Shown here: positions 15,708-25,507 of the stretch, in pieces
Layout: every line of letters starts with the position of its first letter
How positions within the stretch are numbered: position 1 is the first letter of the stretch
Source of the DNA: Flammeovirgaceae bacterium UBA2338
Lineage (GTDB): Bacteria > Bacteroidota > Bacteroidia > Cytophagales > Cyclobacteriaceae
NCBI GenBank assembly: GCA_002344795.1
Contig: DDUM01000056.1
Coordinates: forward strand, 30,319 to 94,318
Direction: 5' to 3'
Length of the DNA: 64,000 bases
Made by a program: the position numbers and the translations under genes
The notes under the pieces: generated by a model
What the model was told of the DNA's origin: nothing
The model's database searches: none
Seen by the model: only the letters and a program-made list of their open reading frames with translations

Positions 15708-18221
15708 CTAGAGCTGGAACTGAGCAGTGAAAAGAACTCCAAATTTTCTTGCATCCGGGTTATCCAAATAAGAGACGCGATGCACAAAATCGATCCGGAA
15801 AATCTTGAATATATTTTCCACTCCATAGCCTAATTCGATGTATGGCTTCCCTTCTTTAAAAAAGCCAATGGGTAAAGCTGCTTCCCCAGTGGGTGTCAAC
15901 TGGGCTATCAAATCCCTGTTGGATTGACGCATGCCGCCAAAAATAACATTGGAGGTAGCCAGCAGCCTCCACTTCAATTTATTCATCAACGGAATTCTGT
16001 TGAGTAAAAATCCTTCAAAATAATGACGATACTGAACCGATGCGTAATGGTCACTCACAAATTCACCAAAATCCATGAGGTTGTAAGTAACTGTCGAGTA
16101 AAATGGAGATTGATTTCCAAGGTGAAGAGTAAGCAGTGGATAAGGAATAGTATTGAACACATATTCACTTGAAAAAGTAAGCTTACCCACACCCAATGGT
16201 CCGGCCTTCATCCGTTTTTTAATAGTTAGCCTTAACCGATCGTAATCAAATTCGCTATCGAAAACACCACTGAATCCATGCGTGTATTTCAGTGTGATTT
16301 CTGGAGATCTGTTAGTGCCAAGACTAAACCGCTCATTGTCATTTTGCAGAAAAACTTCATCACGTGCATAACGTGATTCAATGCTCACCTCAGAGGAGCG
16401 AAACACATCCAAGACAGGAGATGATACATCGCTCGGGTTTTGATAGTACCCAAAGTTGAAGGTAGGGTCATAAGTCCAATGTTTAAAGGAAATTTTTTGC
16501 GAATAGCCCCTGAATAACTCTCGTTGAAAACCCACCAAGTATTCATCCGAGTAGTACCCACGCCTGAAATTTCCCCAACGTGTAGAGGTAAGAAAGATGG
16601 GATTATCTGCCAGGCTTTCATCATCTACACCCAGCCGGGCCAGATCACGCCTCACCTGAAATGTCAGTGTGGTCCAGCGCTGTTTGGATAAAATATTTTG
16701 TGCTGACGCAAAATACTTGAAACGTTCATCATCAAATCCATAGGCACCTTGCACTTTGAAAATCCATTTTTTACTAAACTGATAGTTGGTCTTTAGTCCT
16801 GCCTGCAATCGGAATCCTTCCAGTGTATTCCAGGCCATCAAACCGAGGTAGGGTCCTACCTCTACCTTGCCCAGATTATAATAGCCATCAACAATCACTT
16901 TAAAAATATCAGTATAGGTTCTTACAATGGGTATGTTTCTGAGTGTGTCTATCATCTTGTACACACTTTTTTCCGTTTCGCTCAACGGTTCATGACGTAA
17001 GGTATCCCAGTATATATCTTCCTCAAACATCCTTGCGTCTTCTGCGATCTGTATGGACCGCTCGTAAAAAGACAAATCATAAGGTTGGTTCACTACAAAG
17101 TTTTTGTTGCTGGTATAGAATTTGGCCAGCATTCCCGCGCTATTTTTACTTACTTCACTCACATCAATAAGTACACGGTTTTTTGATGGCAGCCACGCAC
17201 CGGATTCGGTTCGCTGCAACTCTTGCTGCAACCTTATCTTTTCTATAAAATTCAGGTTGGCCTGTTTGCCAATGTTGGCATCAATCTGTTTCAATCCATA
17301 ACCCTCTTTACTTATCCACATGGTGCCCGTAAAGGCAAGATCCTGAGGACTTTTTGGATAAAAATCGAGTCGATAGCAAAACTCGTCACCGATATAAAGA
17401 CTATCTGTCAGGTCATATTCATAATACAACCTCCATCCATCGGCAATCGGAGAGACGAATTCCTTGCTGACAATATTGAGCCAGTTTTGGTAAAAATTAT
17501 ATTCCTGAAAAGAAGATCCTACCAGCTGAGTCACGGTAGAGCCATCCTCCACCCCTATTCCATTGATCTTTGTTCTTAAAATATGCTCCGTTTTCAAGGA
17601 GGGATTATCACGATAATAGATTTTGGAAACACTCTCTGTTATAAACAACGGGAGAATGGGCTTACCATCCTCTCCTGCAATTCGTTCGACACTATCCAGC
17701 ACCTGGGTAATTTTCTTAACCATTTTCCTTTCACGAAATTTTTCTGAAAGGTTATCTACATCAATTTCAATTTTAGTGTACGTATCGTATTCGTAAGCCG
17801 AGAGCTTTCTTTTATCATTCTCCTTTTTGTTTTTCACCACATTGCGAAGAATGCTCCAGGCCGGGTTTTCACCTGCCATGATTACCACTTCTTGCAAACT
17901 GATAACATCTTCTATTAACTGAAAGTTAATCACCTGACTCACGCCCTTTTGAACAGCCTTTGCCTTTACAACGTAACCGATGTAGGAGGCTACAATTGAG
18001 TCGGTTGGTGAATACGTTTTAATACTGAAATTGCCATCAAAGTCGGTTGTTGACCCTATGGTGGTGCCTTTGAATACCACATTGGCAAACGGAACAGGGT
18101 CTCCACTACTTGCATCAATCACTTTGCCAGAAACCCTGGTTTCCTGGGCGTAAGTCCAAGTGGTAAAGAAAAGAAGGAAAATTATCAGGAAATCAAACTG
18201 TGATCTCAAACCGTTTCGCAC
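15708..18221 (-). CDS. DUF5686 family outer-membrane protein with N-terminal CarboxypepD_reg-like domain
   Basis: An 837-residue exported protein. The signal peptide (residues 1-25, ending TTWTYAQ) is followed by a CarboxypepD_reg-like beta-sandwich (about 29-112: VSGKVIDASSGDPVPFANV, DFDGNFSI, SYIGY). The DUF5686 region then starts with AWSILRNVVKNKKEND and runs to the C terminus with alternating barrel-like strands, ending FGVLFTAQFQL with a terminal aromatic-hydrophobic pattern. Function is unknown; there is no TonB plug motif (no VDGIP-like segment), so it is not a classical TonB-dependent receptor. It precedes thrS by 75 bases on the same strand. Confidence 0.88.
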   Translation of the reverse strand: MRNGLRSQFDFLIIFLLFFTTWTYAQETRVSGKVIDASSGDPVPFANVVFKGTTIGSTTDFDGNFSIKTYSPTDSIVASYIGYVVKAKAVQKGVSQVINFQLIEDVISLQEVVIMAGENPAWSILRNVVKNKKENDKRKLSAYEYDTYTKIEIDVDNLSEKFRERKMVKKITQVLDSVERIAGEDGKPILPLFITESVSKIYYRDNPSLKTEHILRTKINGIGVEDGSTVTQLVGSSFQEYNFYQNWLNIVSKEFVSPIADGWRLYYEYDLTDSLYIGDEFCYRLDFYPKSPQDLAFTGTMWISKEGYGLKQIDANIGKQANLNFIEKIRLQQELQRTESGAWLPSKNRVLIDVSEVSKNSAGMLAKFYTSNKNFVVNQPYDLSFYERSIQIAEDARMFEEDIYWDTLRHEPLSETEKSVYKMIDTLRNIPIVRTYTDIFKVIVDGYYNLGKVEVGPYLGLMAWNTLEGFRLQAGLKTNYQFSKKWIFKVQGAYGFDDERFKYFASAQNILSKQRWTTLTFQVRRDLARLGVDDESLADNPIFLTSTRWGNFRRGYYSDEYLVGFQRELFRGYSQKISFKHWTYDPTFNFGYYQNPSDVSSPVLDVFRSSEVSIESRYARDEVFLQNDNERFSLGTNRSPEITLKYTHGFSGVFDSEFDYDRLRLTIKKRMKAGPLGVGKLTFSSEYVFNTIPYPLLTLHLGNQSPFYSTVTYNLMDFGEFVSDHYASVQYRHYFEGFLLNRIPLMNKLKWRLLATSNVIFGGMRQSNRDLIAQLTPTGEAALPIGFFKEGKPYIELGYGVENIFKIFRIDFVHRVSYLDNPDARKFGVLFTAQFQL

Positions 18222-18402
18222 AATGCTTTAAACCTCAAAATTAATGAATTATTGCATTCAAAGGGTACATTTTACCCCTACCAAAAGTACAACTAACGAA
18301 TTAAACCCGGATTATTATCCATTAGATGAATACCAGGAAGTATCCTTAAAACTGTTTTTCCAAAGAAAGGTAACTGGTTGATTTTCATTTGTTAATTTGA
18401 GG

Positions 18403-18530
18403 TTATCTCAAAAGTTAAAGAATGTCGTTTTTCTGAGCGAAAGCGAAGAATCTCTATTGTTCGAATTTACAATTAAGGGATGTTTCTCCGCCAACTGGCG
18501 CATCAACCACACGTGTCATTTTTGAGACAG
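18403..18530. mobile_element. MITE-like element, copy B
   Basis: Homologous to the element at 3734-3852: left end ATCTCAAAAGTTAAAGAATG, inner GAAAGCGAAGAATCTCT, right end ACACGTGTCATTTTTGAGACAG. The left inverted end has one or two changes relative to the right. Copy B is about 9 bp longer, with differences concentrated near the right end. It fills most of the 321-base gap 18222-18542. The remaining part, 18222-18400, is A+T-rich and probably includes the promoter of the DUF5686 gene. Confidence 0.7.
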
Positions 18531-18542
18531 TCTCAATTAAGG

Positions 18543-19190
18543 TTAAAGTTGAATTGGTTCTTTCTCCCCCAAATGCCGGGGGGACGTTTTCAGGACGTAC
18601 AAATCCAGAATGGCTTTTGCCCTGGCAAGGTATTCCCTCCAATGTACTTTTTCCGTTACTTCAGCACTGGGTTCATTTGCCACATAAGCCACTGCATCGA
18701 TTCCATAATAATTAGAAATGAACAATGCCCTATAGCAATGAAATGTTTGTGTAACAATCGTTATTTTATCCTGTCCGAAAATTTCCTTACTTCTTACCAC
18801 AGAATCTAGCGTACGGAGCCCCGCGTAGTCTAAAGTTATTGCAGAAGATGGAATGCCTAGTCTCACAAGGGCTCTTTTCATCTCCAATGGTTCATTATAG
18901 TACTTTGTCCGATTATCGCCACTTACAATAAAGTGTTTCACCTTTCCATTTATAAAAAGTGTAGCGGCATTCTCCATTCTATTATCAAAAAAAGGATTAG
19001 GCGCCCCTGTGGTAAGTAAATGACTGGTTCCAAGTACAAGAGCTACCTTATGGTTGGTCAGGCTGTCGTAGTGCGAATATACCTTCTCCGATGTGCTATT
19101 CACAATCCAGATATTGGATACGACTACAAATAAAATAACAAGTAGGAAAACGTAAAAAAGTTGCCTTAGCACCCTAGTAAAAAAACCCAT
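18543..19190 (-). CDS. SanA/YdcF-like DUF218 membrane protein
   Basis: A 215-residue inner-membrane protein with an N-terminal anchor (residues 9-29) and a periplasmic DUF218 domain. Family landmarks are VALVLGTSHL near residue 49, NPFFDNRMENAATLF, HFIVSGDNRTKYYNEPLEMKR and IVTQTFHCYRALFIS. SanA-like proteins affect envelope permeability, for example vancomycin sensitivity in E. coli, but no reaction is established. It is 31 bases downstream of the TrmH-like gene on the same strand, so the two are likely co-transcribed. Confidence 0.85.
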   Translation of the reverse strand: MGFFTRVLRQLFYVFLLVILFVVVSNIWIVNSTSEKVYSHYDSLTNHKVALVLGTSHLLTTGAPNPFFDNRMENAATLFINGKVKHFIVSGDNRTKYYNEPLEMKRALVRLGIPSSAITLDYAGLRTLDSVVRSKEIFGQDKITIVTQTFHCYRALFISNYYGIDAVAYVANEPSAEVTEKVHWREYLARAKAILDLYVLKTSPRHLGEKEPIQL

Positions 19191-19221
19191 ATAGACAGAA
19201 ACAGAAAAAGCTGCTGTAAAG

Positions 19222-19908
19222 TTACTTAATTGATTCTAAATACTTCTTCTCTATTATTTCAGACCTTCTGATCGACTTTCTGTACCAGATTAGCTTCAAG
19301 GCTTCCTTCTCTTGGGCTGTTAGTTTCCAGTTCACTTCTGATGAACGTATTCTTGTCATCAGCTCGTAGATGCATATGGCTGCGCTTACGGATAAGTTTA
19401 AACTTTCGGTAAATCCTTCCATCGGTATTTTTACTCTCATATCAGCAGCTTCCTTGGCTTCTTCCGAAAGGCCATGAAGTTCATTTCCCAACACTAATGC
19501 AATTTTTTGAGAAACGTCTACGTCCTGAATAGAAAGAGAAGCAGTAGGTGTAGTAGCAAGAATTGTATACCCTTTCTTTTTTAGCACCTCATAGCACAAA
19601 GGTGTGTTATTTATGTTGGGTTGGTTGTGATGTTTAATGGTTAGCCATTTGTCAGCGCCCTTCAGCACTCTCTTATTGATTCCATAAGTGTTTTGATTTT
19701 CTATGAGGTGTACATCCTGAATACCAAAACACTCCACGGTTCGAAAAACAGCGCTTGCATTTTGTGATTGATATATGTCCTCCAGCACCAGGGTGAGATG
19801 ACGTGTACGACCATTCAACACACTCTCAATCAAATTTTTTTTATGATCAGTGATGTATTGAGACAGGTGGTTGATAAGTCCTTTTGTGTTCGTCTGACGG
19901 TCTATCAC
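19222..19908 (-). CDS. SpoU/TrmH-family RNA 2'-O-methyltransferase
   Basis: SPOUT-class enzyme that transfers methyl from SAM to a ribose 2'-OH. All three family motifs are visible: motif 1 QNASAVFRTVECFGIQDVHL near residue 49, motif 2 IALVLGNELHGLSEEA near 135, and motif 3 IPMEGFTESLNLSVSAAIC near 160. The 228-residue length and order fit TrmH (tRNA Gm18), though rRNA-directed relatives cannot be excluded. The only plausible early start is GTG at 19908. It is divergent from the sigma factor gene. Confidence 0.88.
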   Translation of the reverse strand: MIDRQTNTKGLINHLSQYITDHKKNLIESVLNGRTRHLTLVLEDIYQSQNASAVFRTVECFGIQDVHLIENQNTYGINKRVLKGADKWLTIKHHNQPNINNTPLCYEVLKKKGYTILATTPTASLSIQDVDVSQKIALVLGNELHGLSEEAKEAADMRVKIPMEGFTESLNLSVSAAICIYELMTRIRSSEVNWKLTAQEKEALKLIWYRKSIRRSEIIEKKYLESIK

Positions 19909-20084
19909 CTGCTATAAAATACGTTGAATAATTATAATATACGATATGTTCAAAAGAAAAACAATTCGATTTATAACTCAATATAATAAACATACCATTC
20001 AACAATTATACCTCATGAAGGATGATAGATTAACAATGTTTCCAGTATATTTAGTTGACTGAATTAAAAATCAAAAGCTTACGA

Positions 20085-20627
20085 ATGTTAGCCAAGTCTT
20101 ATAGTTCTGAGGAACCAGACGAAAAGGTAGTTTTCTTAAACCTATATAAGTCCCTTTACCAGGATTTGTACAGGTACGGATATAGACTATCCAAAGACAA
20201 AGACATTACGAAGGACGCTATTCAGCAAATGTTTTTCGAATTGTGGAGTAAGGAGGATAGGTTCAAATCGGTAGAAAGAATAAAGCCCTATCTTATCAAG
20301 TATTTACATCGAAAAATTTTAAAGGAAATTTCAGTTAGAAATGCCTCTTCGAGCACAAATGCGCAGTTTTTTCAGAAAACTGAGGAATCTTACGAATCAA
20401 TTTTGATAAAGAATCAAAGTGAAGAAGAATTAAGTAATTCAATTAAAGCCGCTCTCAAATGTCTCACAAAAAGGCAAAAAGAAATCATTGAGCTCAGGTT
20501 TATGAATGGGCATACCTTTAGTGAAATTGGCGAAATGCTTGGCTTGCAACACCGAACATTATACAACCTCTTGCACGGTGGAATCAAAACACTTAGAGAG
20601 AAAGTAAAAATAAAAGACATCGTTTAA
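20085..20627 (+). CDS. ECF RNA polymerase sigma factor (FecI-like, SusCD-associated)
   Basis: Directs RNA polymerase to the adjacent outer-membrane uptake genes when released by its FecR-type anti-sigma factor. Region 2 is at about residues 20-75 (LYQDLYRYGYRLSKDKDIT, IQQMFFELWSKEDRF) and region 4 at about 125-175 (LTKRQKEIIELRFMNGHTF, IGEMLGLQHRTLYNLL). The start shown is ATG at 20085 (180 residues); a TTG at 20055 would add ten residues. The FecR gene follows after about 120 bases, then susC and susD, the standard order for cell-surface signalling loci. Confidence 0.9.
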   Translation: MLAKSYSSEEPDEKVVFLNLYKSLYQDLYRYGYRLSKDKDITKDAIQQMFFELWSKEDRFKSVERIKPYLIKYLHRKILKEISVRNASSSTNAQFFQKTEESYESILIKNQSEEELSNSIKAALKCLTKRQKEIIELRFMNGHTFSEIGEMLGLQHRTLYNLLHGGIKTLREKVKIKDIV

Positions 20628-20746
20628 GGCGCCTGTGGCAAGGTTCCATGATCCTTGTCAAAATAATCAATTTTTTTTCTGGTAAAAGTAGGCAGGTTTC
20701 AGCACATATAGTAAGTACTGATCCCTAAACCAATAAATAACTAGTT

Positions 20747-21814
20747 GTGGATTACACCAAACACACCGCTGAGGATTTTGTCAGCGATGATTCATTTGTA
20801 AGGTATTTTTTTAAAGAGAATGAACGTGACCACTTCTTTTGGGAGAAATGGATTGATGAGCACCCTGAGAAGTATAGAGAAATATCAACAGCTAAACAGC
20901 TATTAGAGATTCTCTCGCTGGGGCTCCCACAAAATGAACTGGATGAGGAATTGAATAAAATGAAGTATCATATTGATGAAAAAATATCTCTTGAGAATAG
21001 ATCATTAATGATCACTCCACCCACAGTCTCTAATAGGAAGACAAAACGAAACAATTTTTTAAGGATAGCAGCAGTTTTAATTTTTATACTCACCTCCGCT
21101 ACTGTAGTAATCTATTTAACCAGGGAATCAAAAAATGAAGTGGAGGATGCTATTCAGCAAGAGCTAATTGTAAAACGGAATTCCAAGGGGCAGAAGTCAT
21201 TAATCCAATTGCAGGATGGGTCTGTAATTCGTTTAAATTCGAATAGTGAAATAAGTTTTTATGAAAATTTCTCAAATAATGACGCACGAATAGTTGAGCT
21301 CAAGGGTGAGGCATTTTTTGAAGTTACTACCAATCCCAATAAGCCATTCATTGTAAATACTGAATACCTAAGCGTTAAGGCTCTAGGCACGTCATTCAAT
21401 GTAAATGCTTATGGAGAATCTGAAGCGCTAAAAGTATCATTAGTTACTGGCAAGGTCGAAGTAAACATAGATAATGACATAGTCAACAAGTCAATTCTTG
21501 AGCCTGGTGACGGATTAAGCTTTAATCGAAGAAGCAAAATGGTAACAAAAGGAAAGTTCGACCCTGAAATCATTCTTGCCTGGCGCAAAGGAATCATCTA
21601 CTTCAAAGATACCTCATGGGAGGAGATTGTAATCACATTAGAACGATGGTTCGATGTAGAGTTCGAAGTCAAAAACACACCCCGCAACCAAAAACTTTAT
21701 AGCGGGCAATTCAATAACCAAAGTCTCGAACTTGTGCTGGAGTCGCTTAGCTTTTCAAAAGATTTTAGATATAGAATAGATGGCAAAAAGATTTTAATTG
21801 ATTTTTCACAATAA
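20747..21814 (+). CDS. FecR-family anti-sigma factor with DUF4974 C terminus
   Basis: A 355-residue single-span inner-membrane protein. The cytoplasmic N-terminal part would hold the sigma factor. One helix (FLRIAAVLIFILTSATVVIY, about residues 105-125) crosses the membrane. The periplasmic FecR domain follows (IQLQDGSVIRLNSNSEISF, VELKGEAFFEV, VKALGTSFNVNAY), and the C-terminal DUF4974 domain (IIYFKDTSWEEIVITLERWF) is expected to contact the STN domain of the SusC protein. The start is GTG at 20747. It lies between the sigma gene and susC, matching the sigma/anti-sigma/receptor relay. Confidence 0.92.
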   Translation: MDYTKHTAEDFVSDDSFVRYFFKENERDHFFWEKWIDEHPEKYREISTAKQLLEILSLGLPQNELDEELNKMKYHIDEKISLENRSLMITPPTVSNRKTKRNNFLRIAAVLIFILTSATVVIYLTRESKNEVEDAIQQELIVKRNSKGQKSLIQLQDGSVIRLNSNSEISFYENFSNNDARIVELKGEAFFEVTTNPNKPFIVNTEYLSVKALGTSFNVNAYGESEALKVSLVTGKVEVNIDNDIVNKSILEPGDGLSFNRRSKMVTKGKFDPEIILAWRKGIIYFKDTSWEEIVITLERWFDVEFEVKNTPRNQKLYSGQFNNQSLELVLESLSFSKDFRYRIDGKKILIDFSQ

Positions 21815-21862
21815 CCCTTAACCCTACTAGATATGGCTGGATTCAATAGCTCTTAAAAAGGA

Positions 21863-21918
21863 GGTTTTCCCAAAGGATAATGATGTACTGGAATACTTGC
21901 ATTGTCCCCGGGAAAACC
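21863..21918 (+). promoter_or_regulatory. Inverted repeat in the fecR-susC leader
   Basis: Arms GGTTTTCCC (21863-21871) and GGGAAAACC (21910-21918) are perfectly complementary across a 38-base loop in the 148-base spacer before susC. It may be a leader structure or attenuator for the receptor gene. The function is inferred from position only. Confidence 0.35.
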
Positions 21919-21962
21919 CTTGGTATTAACAAAAGCATTTTTCATTAAAACCAAACAAAATT

Positions 21963-24900
21963 ATGAAATTATTTCTACCTCGTGTAGTAATACTCATGTC
22001 CAGATACTCTGCAATCGGTCTTTTTATTGTGTGTGCTATAAATAGCACCGTACTCGCTTCTGAAGGTAAAGCACAGAAGTACATAAGTGTGTATGATACA
22101 TACATTGATACCGACCTAAAAAATCTGGCCTTGGAGGAGGTTTTCAAGAAGATTGAAACCCTGACAGACTACACTTTTTCGTATCACAGATCAGATGTTG
22201 ACCCTGATCTCAAAGTAAACCTAAATCTTGGAAAAACATCTGTCGCTGACCTGCTCATGGATATTTCCAGGGTTGCCAAGCTTCAGTTTAAGCAAGTAAA
22301 CAATAACATCTCAGTTAAAAAGTCCACCCCGAGAGGTAGCAGACAAAACAAACTGGAAGTAGTTATTAAGGATGTTGGCGTTTCCGGTAGAGTCACTGAT
22401 GAAAATAGCGAGGCACTAGTAGGTGTGAGTGTTGTAGTCAAAGGAACGACTATTGGCACTATCACTGATTTGGATGGTCGTTACTCTTTAGAGATACCAG
22501 AAAATAGTATACTCATCTTTTCTTATATAGGCTACCGCACTGCAGAAATAAATATTGCAGGAAGAACAGTCATTGACATAAAGATGGATCAGGATATATC
22601 TCAATTAAGTGAGGTTGTTGTAACAGCCTTGGGAATTGAAAGAAATAAACAATCCCTTTCCTATGCTGTATCTGAAATAAAGGGTAGCGAAGTCTCCCAA
22701 AAAGCTGAACCGGATTTGCTAAGAGCAATGAGTGGTAGAGTTGCTGGGGTAAACATCACTTCATCTGGTGGCGCCTCTGGTTCATCAACCAACATTGTTA
22801 TTCGAGGAAACAACTCAGCTACTGGTAATAATCAACCACTCTTTGTTGTAGACGGCATTCCATTTGACAATTCTTTAAACAACACGGCTATGGATCCGGC
22901 TGCGGCTGCATCTACTTATTCCAATCGTTCGCTTGACCTTGATCCTACTGACATTAAATCAATGACAGTTTTGAAGGGGGGAGCTGCTGCTGCTTTATAT
23001 GGCTCACGTGCATCCAATGGTGTAATCGTGATCACCACTTTTTCCGGAAGCAAATCTCAAAAGGGACTTGAAATAGAGCTCTCCAATACTGTAGGTTTTG
23101 AAGAAATTGCAAGGTTACCGAAATATCAAAATCAATTCGGACAGGGGAATACCAACGCTGCGGATGGCAGACCACTATTTAGTTCTGCTGCCACAGAGTC
23201 ATGGGGTCCAGAATTTGGAAGTGGCGTTCTTAATGGCGGTTTATTTAACGATAACGGTGTGGTAAAATACACTAACCACTTAGGAGATGATGTTCCATAC
23301 AAAGCCTTTCCCAATAATGTTAAAGAATTTTATGAGACTGGTGCACAACGAGAAACTGCTTTGCGTATACGAGGTGGAACAGCTAATTCAGGTTTTGCGA
23401 TTGTAGCCAGCAACGTTGAAAATTCCGGTTTCATTCCATTCACAGGTCTTACAAGAACCTCCATCAAGACTTCAGGTAATACCAGATTAGAAAATGGACT
23501 GGATATTAGTGCTTCAATGACCTATGTTAAAACACATCAGGATGGAATTCTATCTGGCGGTCATAATACTCTATCAAGTATCAATAGGCAGACCCTGTTT
23601 ATTCCACGAAGCTATGACCTAACTGGTTTTCAATATATAGATGAAGTAACTGGGGAACAGAATAGATATACATTCTGGGACGACCCAAGATGGCTTGCTC
23701 AAGAAGGTCCTTATAATAGTGATGTGAACCGTTTCTATGGTAATATTGACTTAAAGTATGATATCAATGACTGGTTAAATATTTCTTACCGATTTGGTGG
23801 AAACAACTACACCGATTTAAGAAATCAAATCATTCCAAAAGGAAGTTTCAACGGCCCTGGAAATATTATCGACCACACCATTTCATTCACTGAATTGAAT
23901 TCGGATGTAATTTTAACGGGATCACGCGATTTAAATTCTGACCTAAATTTAAGATTTATAGTAGGACAAAATTTTAATCAGAGGACAACAGATCAAAATG
24001 TGTTTACTGGCACAGGTATTATTAAACGCGGAATATCCAGAATATCGAATGCGCAAACTATAGTTAATTCTTTATCGCAATTCCAGCAAAGAAGGATTAT
24101 CGGTACCTATGCGGATGTTACCTTAAATTATAAGGACTGGTTGTTTTTAAATGCAACAGGTAGAAATGATTGGTCATCTACCCTTCCTTCTGGAAAGAGA
24201 AGTTTCTTCTACCCATCTGTCTCAACCGCTTTTGTTTTTACAGATGCCTTTGGTATTGAGTCAAATATGCTGACCAGTGGCAAAATTAGGGTAGCTTTTG
24301 CACAAATTGGAAACGATGCAGCTCCCTATCTTTTATCAACTGTAAATACTATTAATGGAAATGCTGGATCATTGGAATTTCCATTCAACGGAGTTTCAGC
24401 CTCTACCATTGGTGATAACTCAGGTAATAAAAACCTTCGACCCGAGTTTACCAATGAGATAGAAGTTGGTGCTGAGCTAAGAATGTTTAATAACAAGTTT
24501 GGTGTTGATGTAGCCTACTATGATAAGATTACTAAAGATCAAATTTTCAGTGTCAATGTGCCGGCAGTTACAGGTTTTTTGACCAAGACGTTGAATGCTG
24601 GTGAGATCTCCAACAAAGGGGTGGAATTAGGGGTGGATTATACACCTATCAATCGTTCAAATGGATTGAGTTGGAATATCTTTGCTGCATTTTCTAAGAA
24701 TGTAAGTTTGGTGGAAAAACTGGCAGAGGGAATTGACTTCATCAACCCTGGTTTTAGGCAATCTGCTTACGGAAACGTTTTAAAGGTGGGTGAGCCTTAC
24801 GGAGCGTTCCTTGCAGAAGTTGCTGTAAGAGATGACGAAGGTAATCTTCTCATCAACCCAAATACAGGCTTAACCTCGAAAGCTGCGCAGCAAGAAATCG

Positions 24901-25496
24901 TAGGAGATCCAAATCCTAATTTTATGCTCGGTGTTACCAACTCAATTTCTTATAAAGGTTTCTCGTTGGGTGTTCTTGTTGATTACCGTGATGGAGGAGA
25001 TATTATGTGTTTGTCGTGTGGATATCTTAGAGGATTTGGAATTACAGAGGAAACAACAGAAAGAGATAGAACATATATCATTCCTGGTGTATTAGCTAAT
25101 CCCAGCAACCCCGGTGCACCACTAACAGATGTTGGAGGCAACAAAATACCTAATGACGTACAAATACATCCTCAGGCCTACTGGGCTGGAGCAGTAAGTG
25201 GATCCACGACCAATCAATATAGATTTGCGGGTGAAGCCTACGTATTTGACGCCACTGTAATCAGACTACGTGAATTGACACTTGGGTACGCGGTGCCAAA
25301 AAGTATTCTTCAGAACACCTTTATAGGCACTGCTAGCATTACTCTTATTGGTCGAAACCTTTGGTTTAAAGCGCCTAATGTTCCTCATATTGATCCTGAA
25401 GTATCAACATACGGAGCGGGTAATGCACAAGGTGTGGAGCAATATGCGCCTCCAACTGTAAGAAATTATAGTGTCAATATAAAGTTCACATTTTAA
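21963..25496 (+). CDS. SusC/RagA-family TonB-linked outer-membrane receptor with STN domain
   Basis: A 1177-residue TonB-dependent transporter that with its SusD partner imports a macromolecular nutrient. Order: signal peptide (to about residue 38), STN signalling domain (about 50-120, LALEEVFKKIETLTDYTFSY), CarboxypepD_reg domain (about 138-212, SGRVTDENSEALVGVSVVV), plug (about 220-350, with LRAMSGRVAGVNI, PLFVVDGIPFDNS and AALYGSRASNGVIVITT), then the barrel ending YSVNIKFTF with a C-terminal Phe. The STN domain pairs with FecR. The start precedes a long basic-hydrophobic signal. SusD follows 11 bases downstream. No glycosidase or peptidase is in the locus, so the substrate is unknown. Confidence 0.95.
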   Translation: MKLFLPRVVILMSRYSAIGLFIVCAINSTVLASEGKAQKYISVYDTYIDTDLKNLALEEVFKKIETLTDYTFSYHRSDVDPDLKVNLNLGKTSVADLLMDISRVAKLQFKQVNNNISVKKSTPRGSRQNKLEVVIKDVGVSGRVTDENSEALVGVSVVVKGTTIGTITDLDGRYSLEIPENSILIFSYIGYRTAEINIAGRTVIDIKMDQDISQLSEVVVTALGIERNKQSLSYAVSEIKGSEVSQKAEPDLLRAMSGRVAGVNITSSGGASGSSTNIVIRGNNSATGNNQPLFVVDGIPFDNSLNNTAMDPAAAASTYSNRSLDLDPTDIKSMTVLKGGAAAALYGSRASNGVIVITTFSGSKSQKGLEIELSNTVGFEEIARLPKYQNQFGQGNTNAADGRPLFSSAATESWGPEFGSGVLNGGLFNDNGVVKYTNHLGDDVPYKAFPNNVKEFYETGAQRETALRIRGGTANSGFAIVASNVENSGFIPFTGLTRTSIKTSGNTRLENGLDISASMTYVKTHQDGILSGGHNTLSSINRQTLFIPRSYDLTGFQYIDEVTGEQNRYTFWDDPRWLAQEGPYNSDVNRFYGNIDLKYDINDWLNISYRFGGNNYTDLRNQIIPKGSFNGPGNIIDHTISFTELNSDVILTGSRDLNSDLNLRFIVGQNFNQRTTDQNVFTGTGIIKRGISRISNAQTIVNSLSQFQQRRIIGTYADVTLNYKDWLFLNATGRNDWSSTLPSGKRSFFYPSVSTAFVFTDAFGIESNMLTSGKIRVAFAQIGNDAAPYLLSTVNTINGNAGSLEFPFNGVSASTIGDNSGNKNLRPEFTNEIEVGAELRMFNNKFGVDVAYYDKITKDQIFSVNVPAVTGFLTKTLNAGEISNKGVELGVDYTPINRSNGLSWNIFAAFSKNVSLVEKLAEGIDFINPGFRQSAYGNVLKVGEPYGAFLAEVAVRDDEGNLLINPNTGLTSKAAQQEIVGDPNPNFMLGVTNSISYKGFSLGVLVDYRDGGDIMCLSCGYLRGFGITEETTERDRTYIIPGVLANPSNPGAPLTDVGGNKIPNDVQIHPQAYWAGAVSGSTTNQYRFAGEAYVFDATVIRLRELTLGYAVPKSILQNTFIGTASITLIGRNLWFKAPNVPHIDPEVSTYGAGNAQGVEQYAPPTVRNYSVNIKFTF

Positions 25497-25507
25497 AGAA
25501 GACAGTA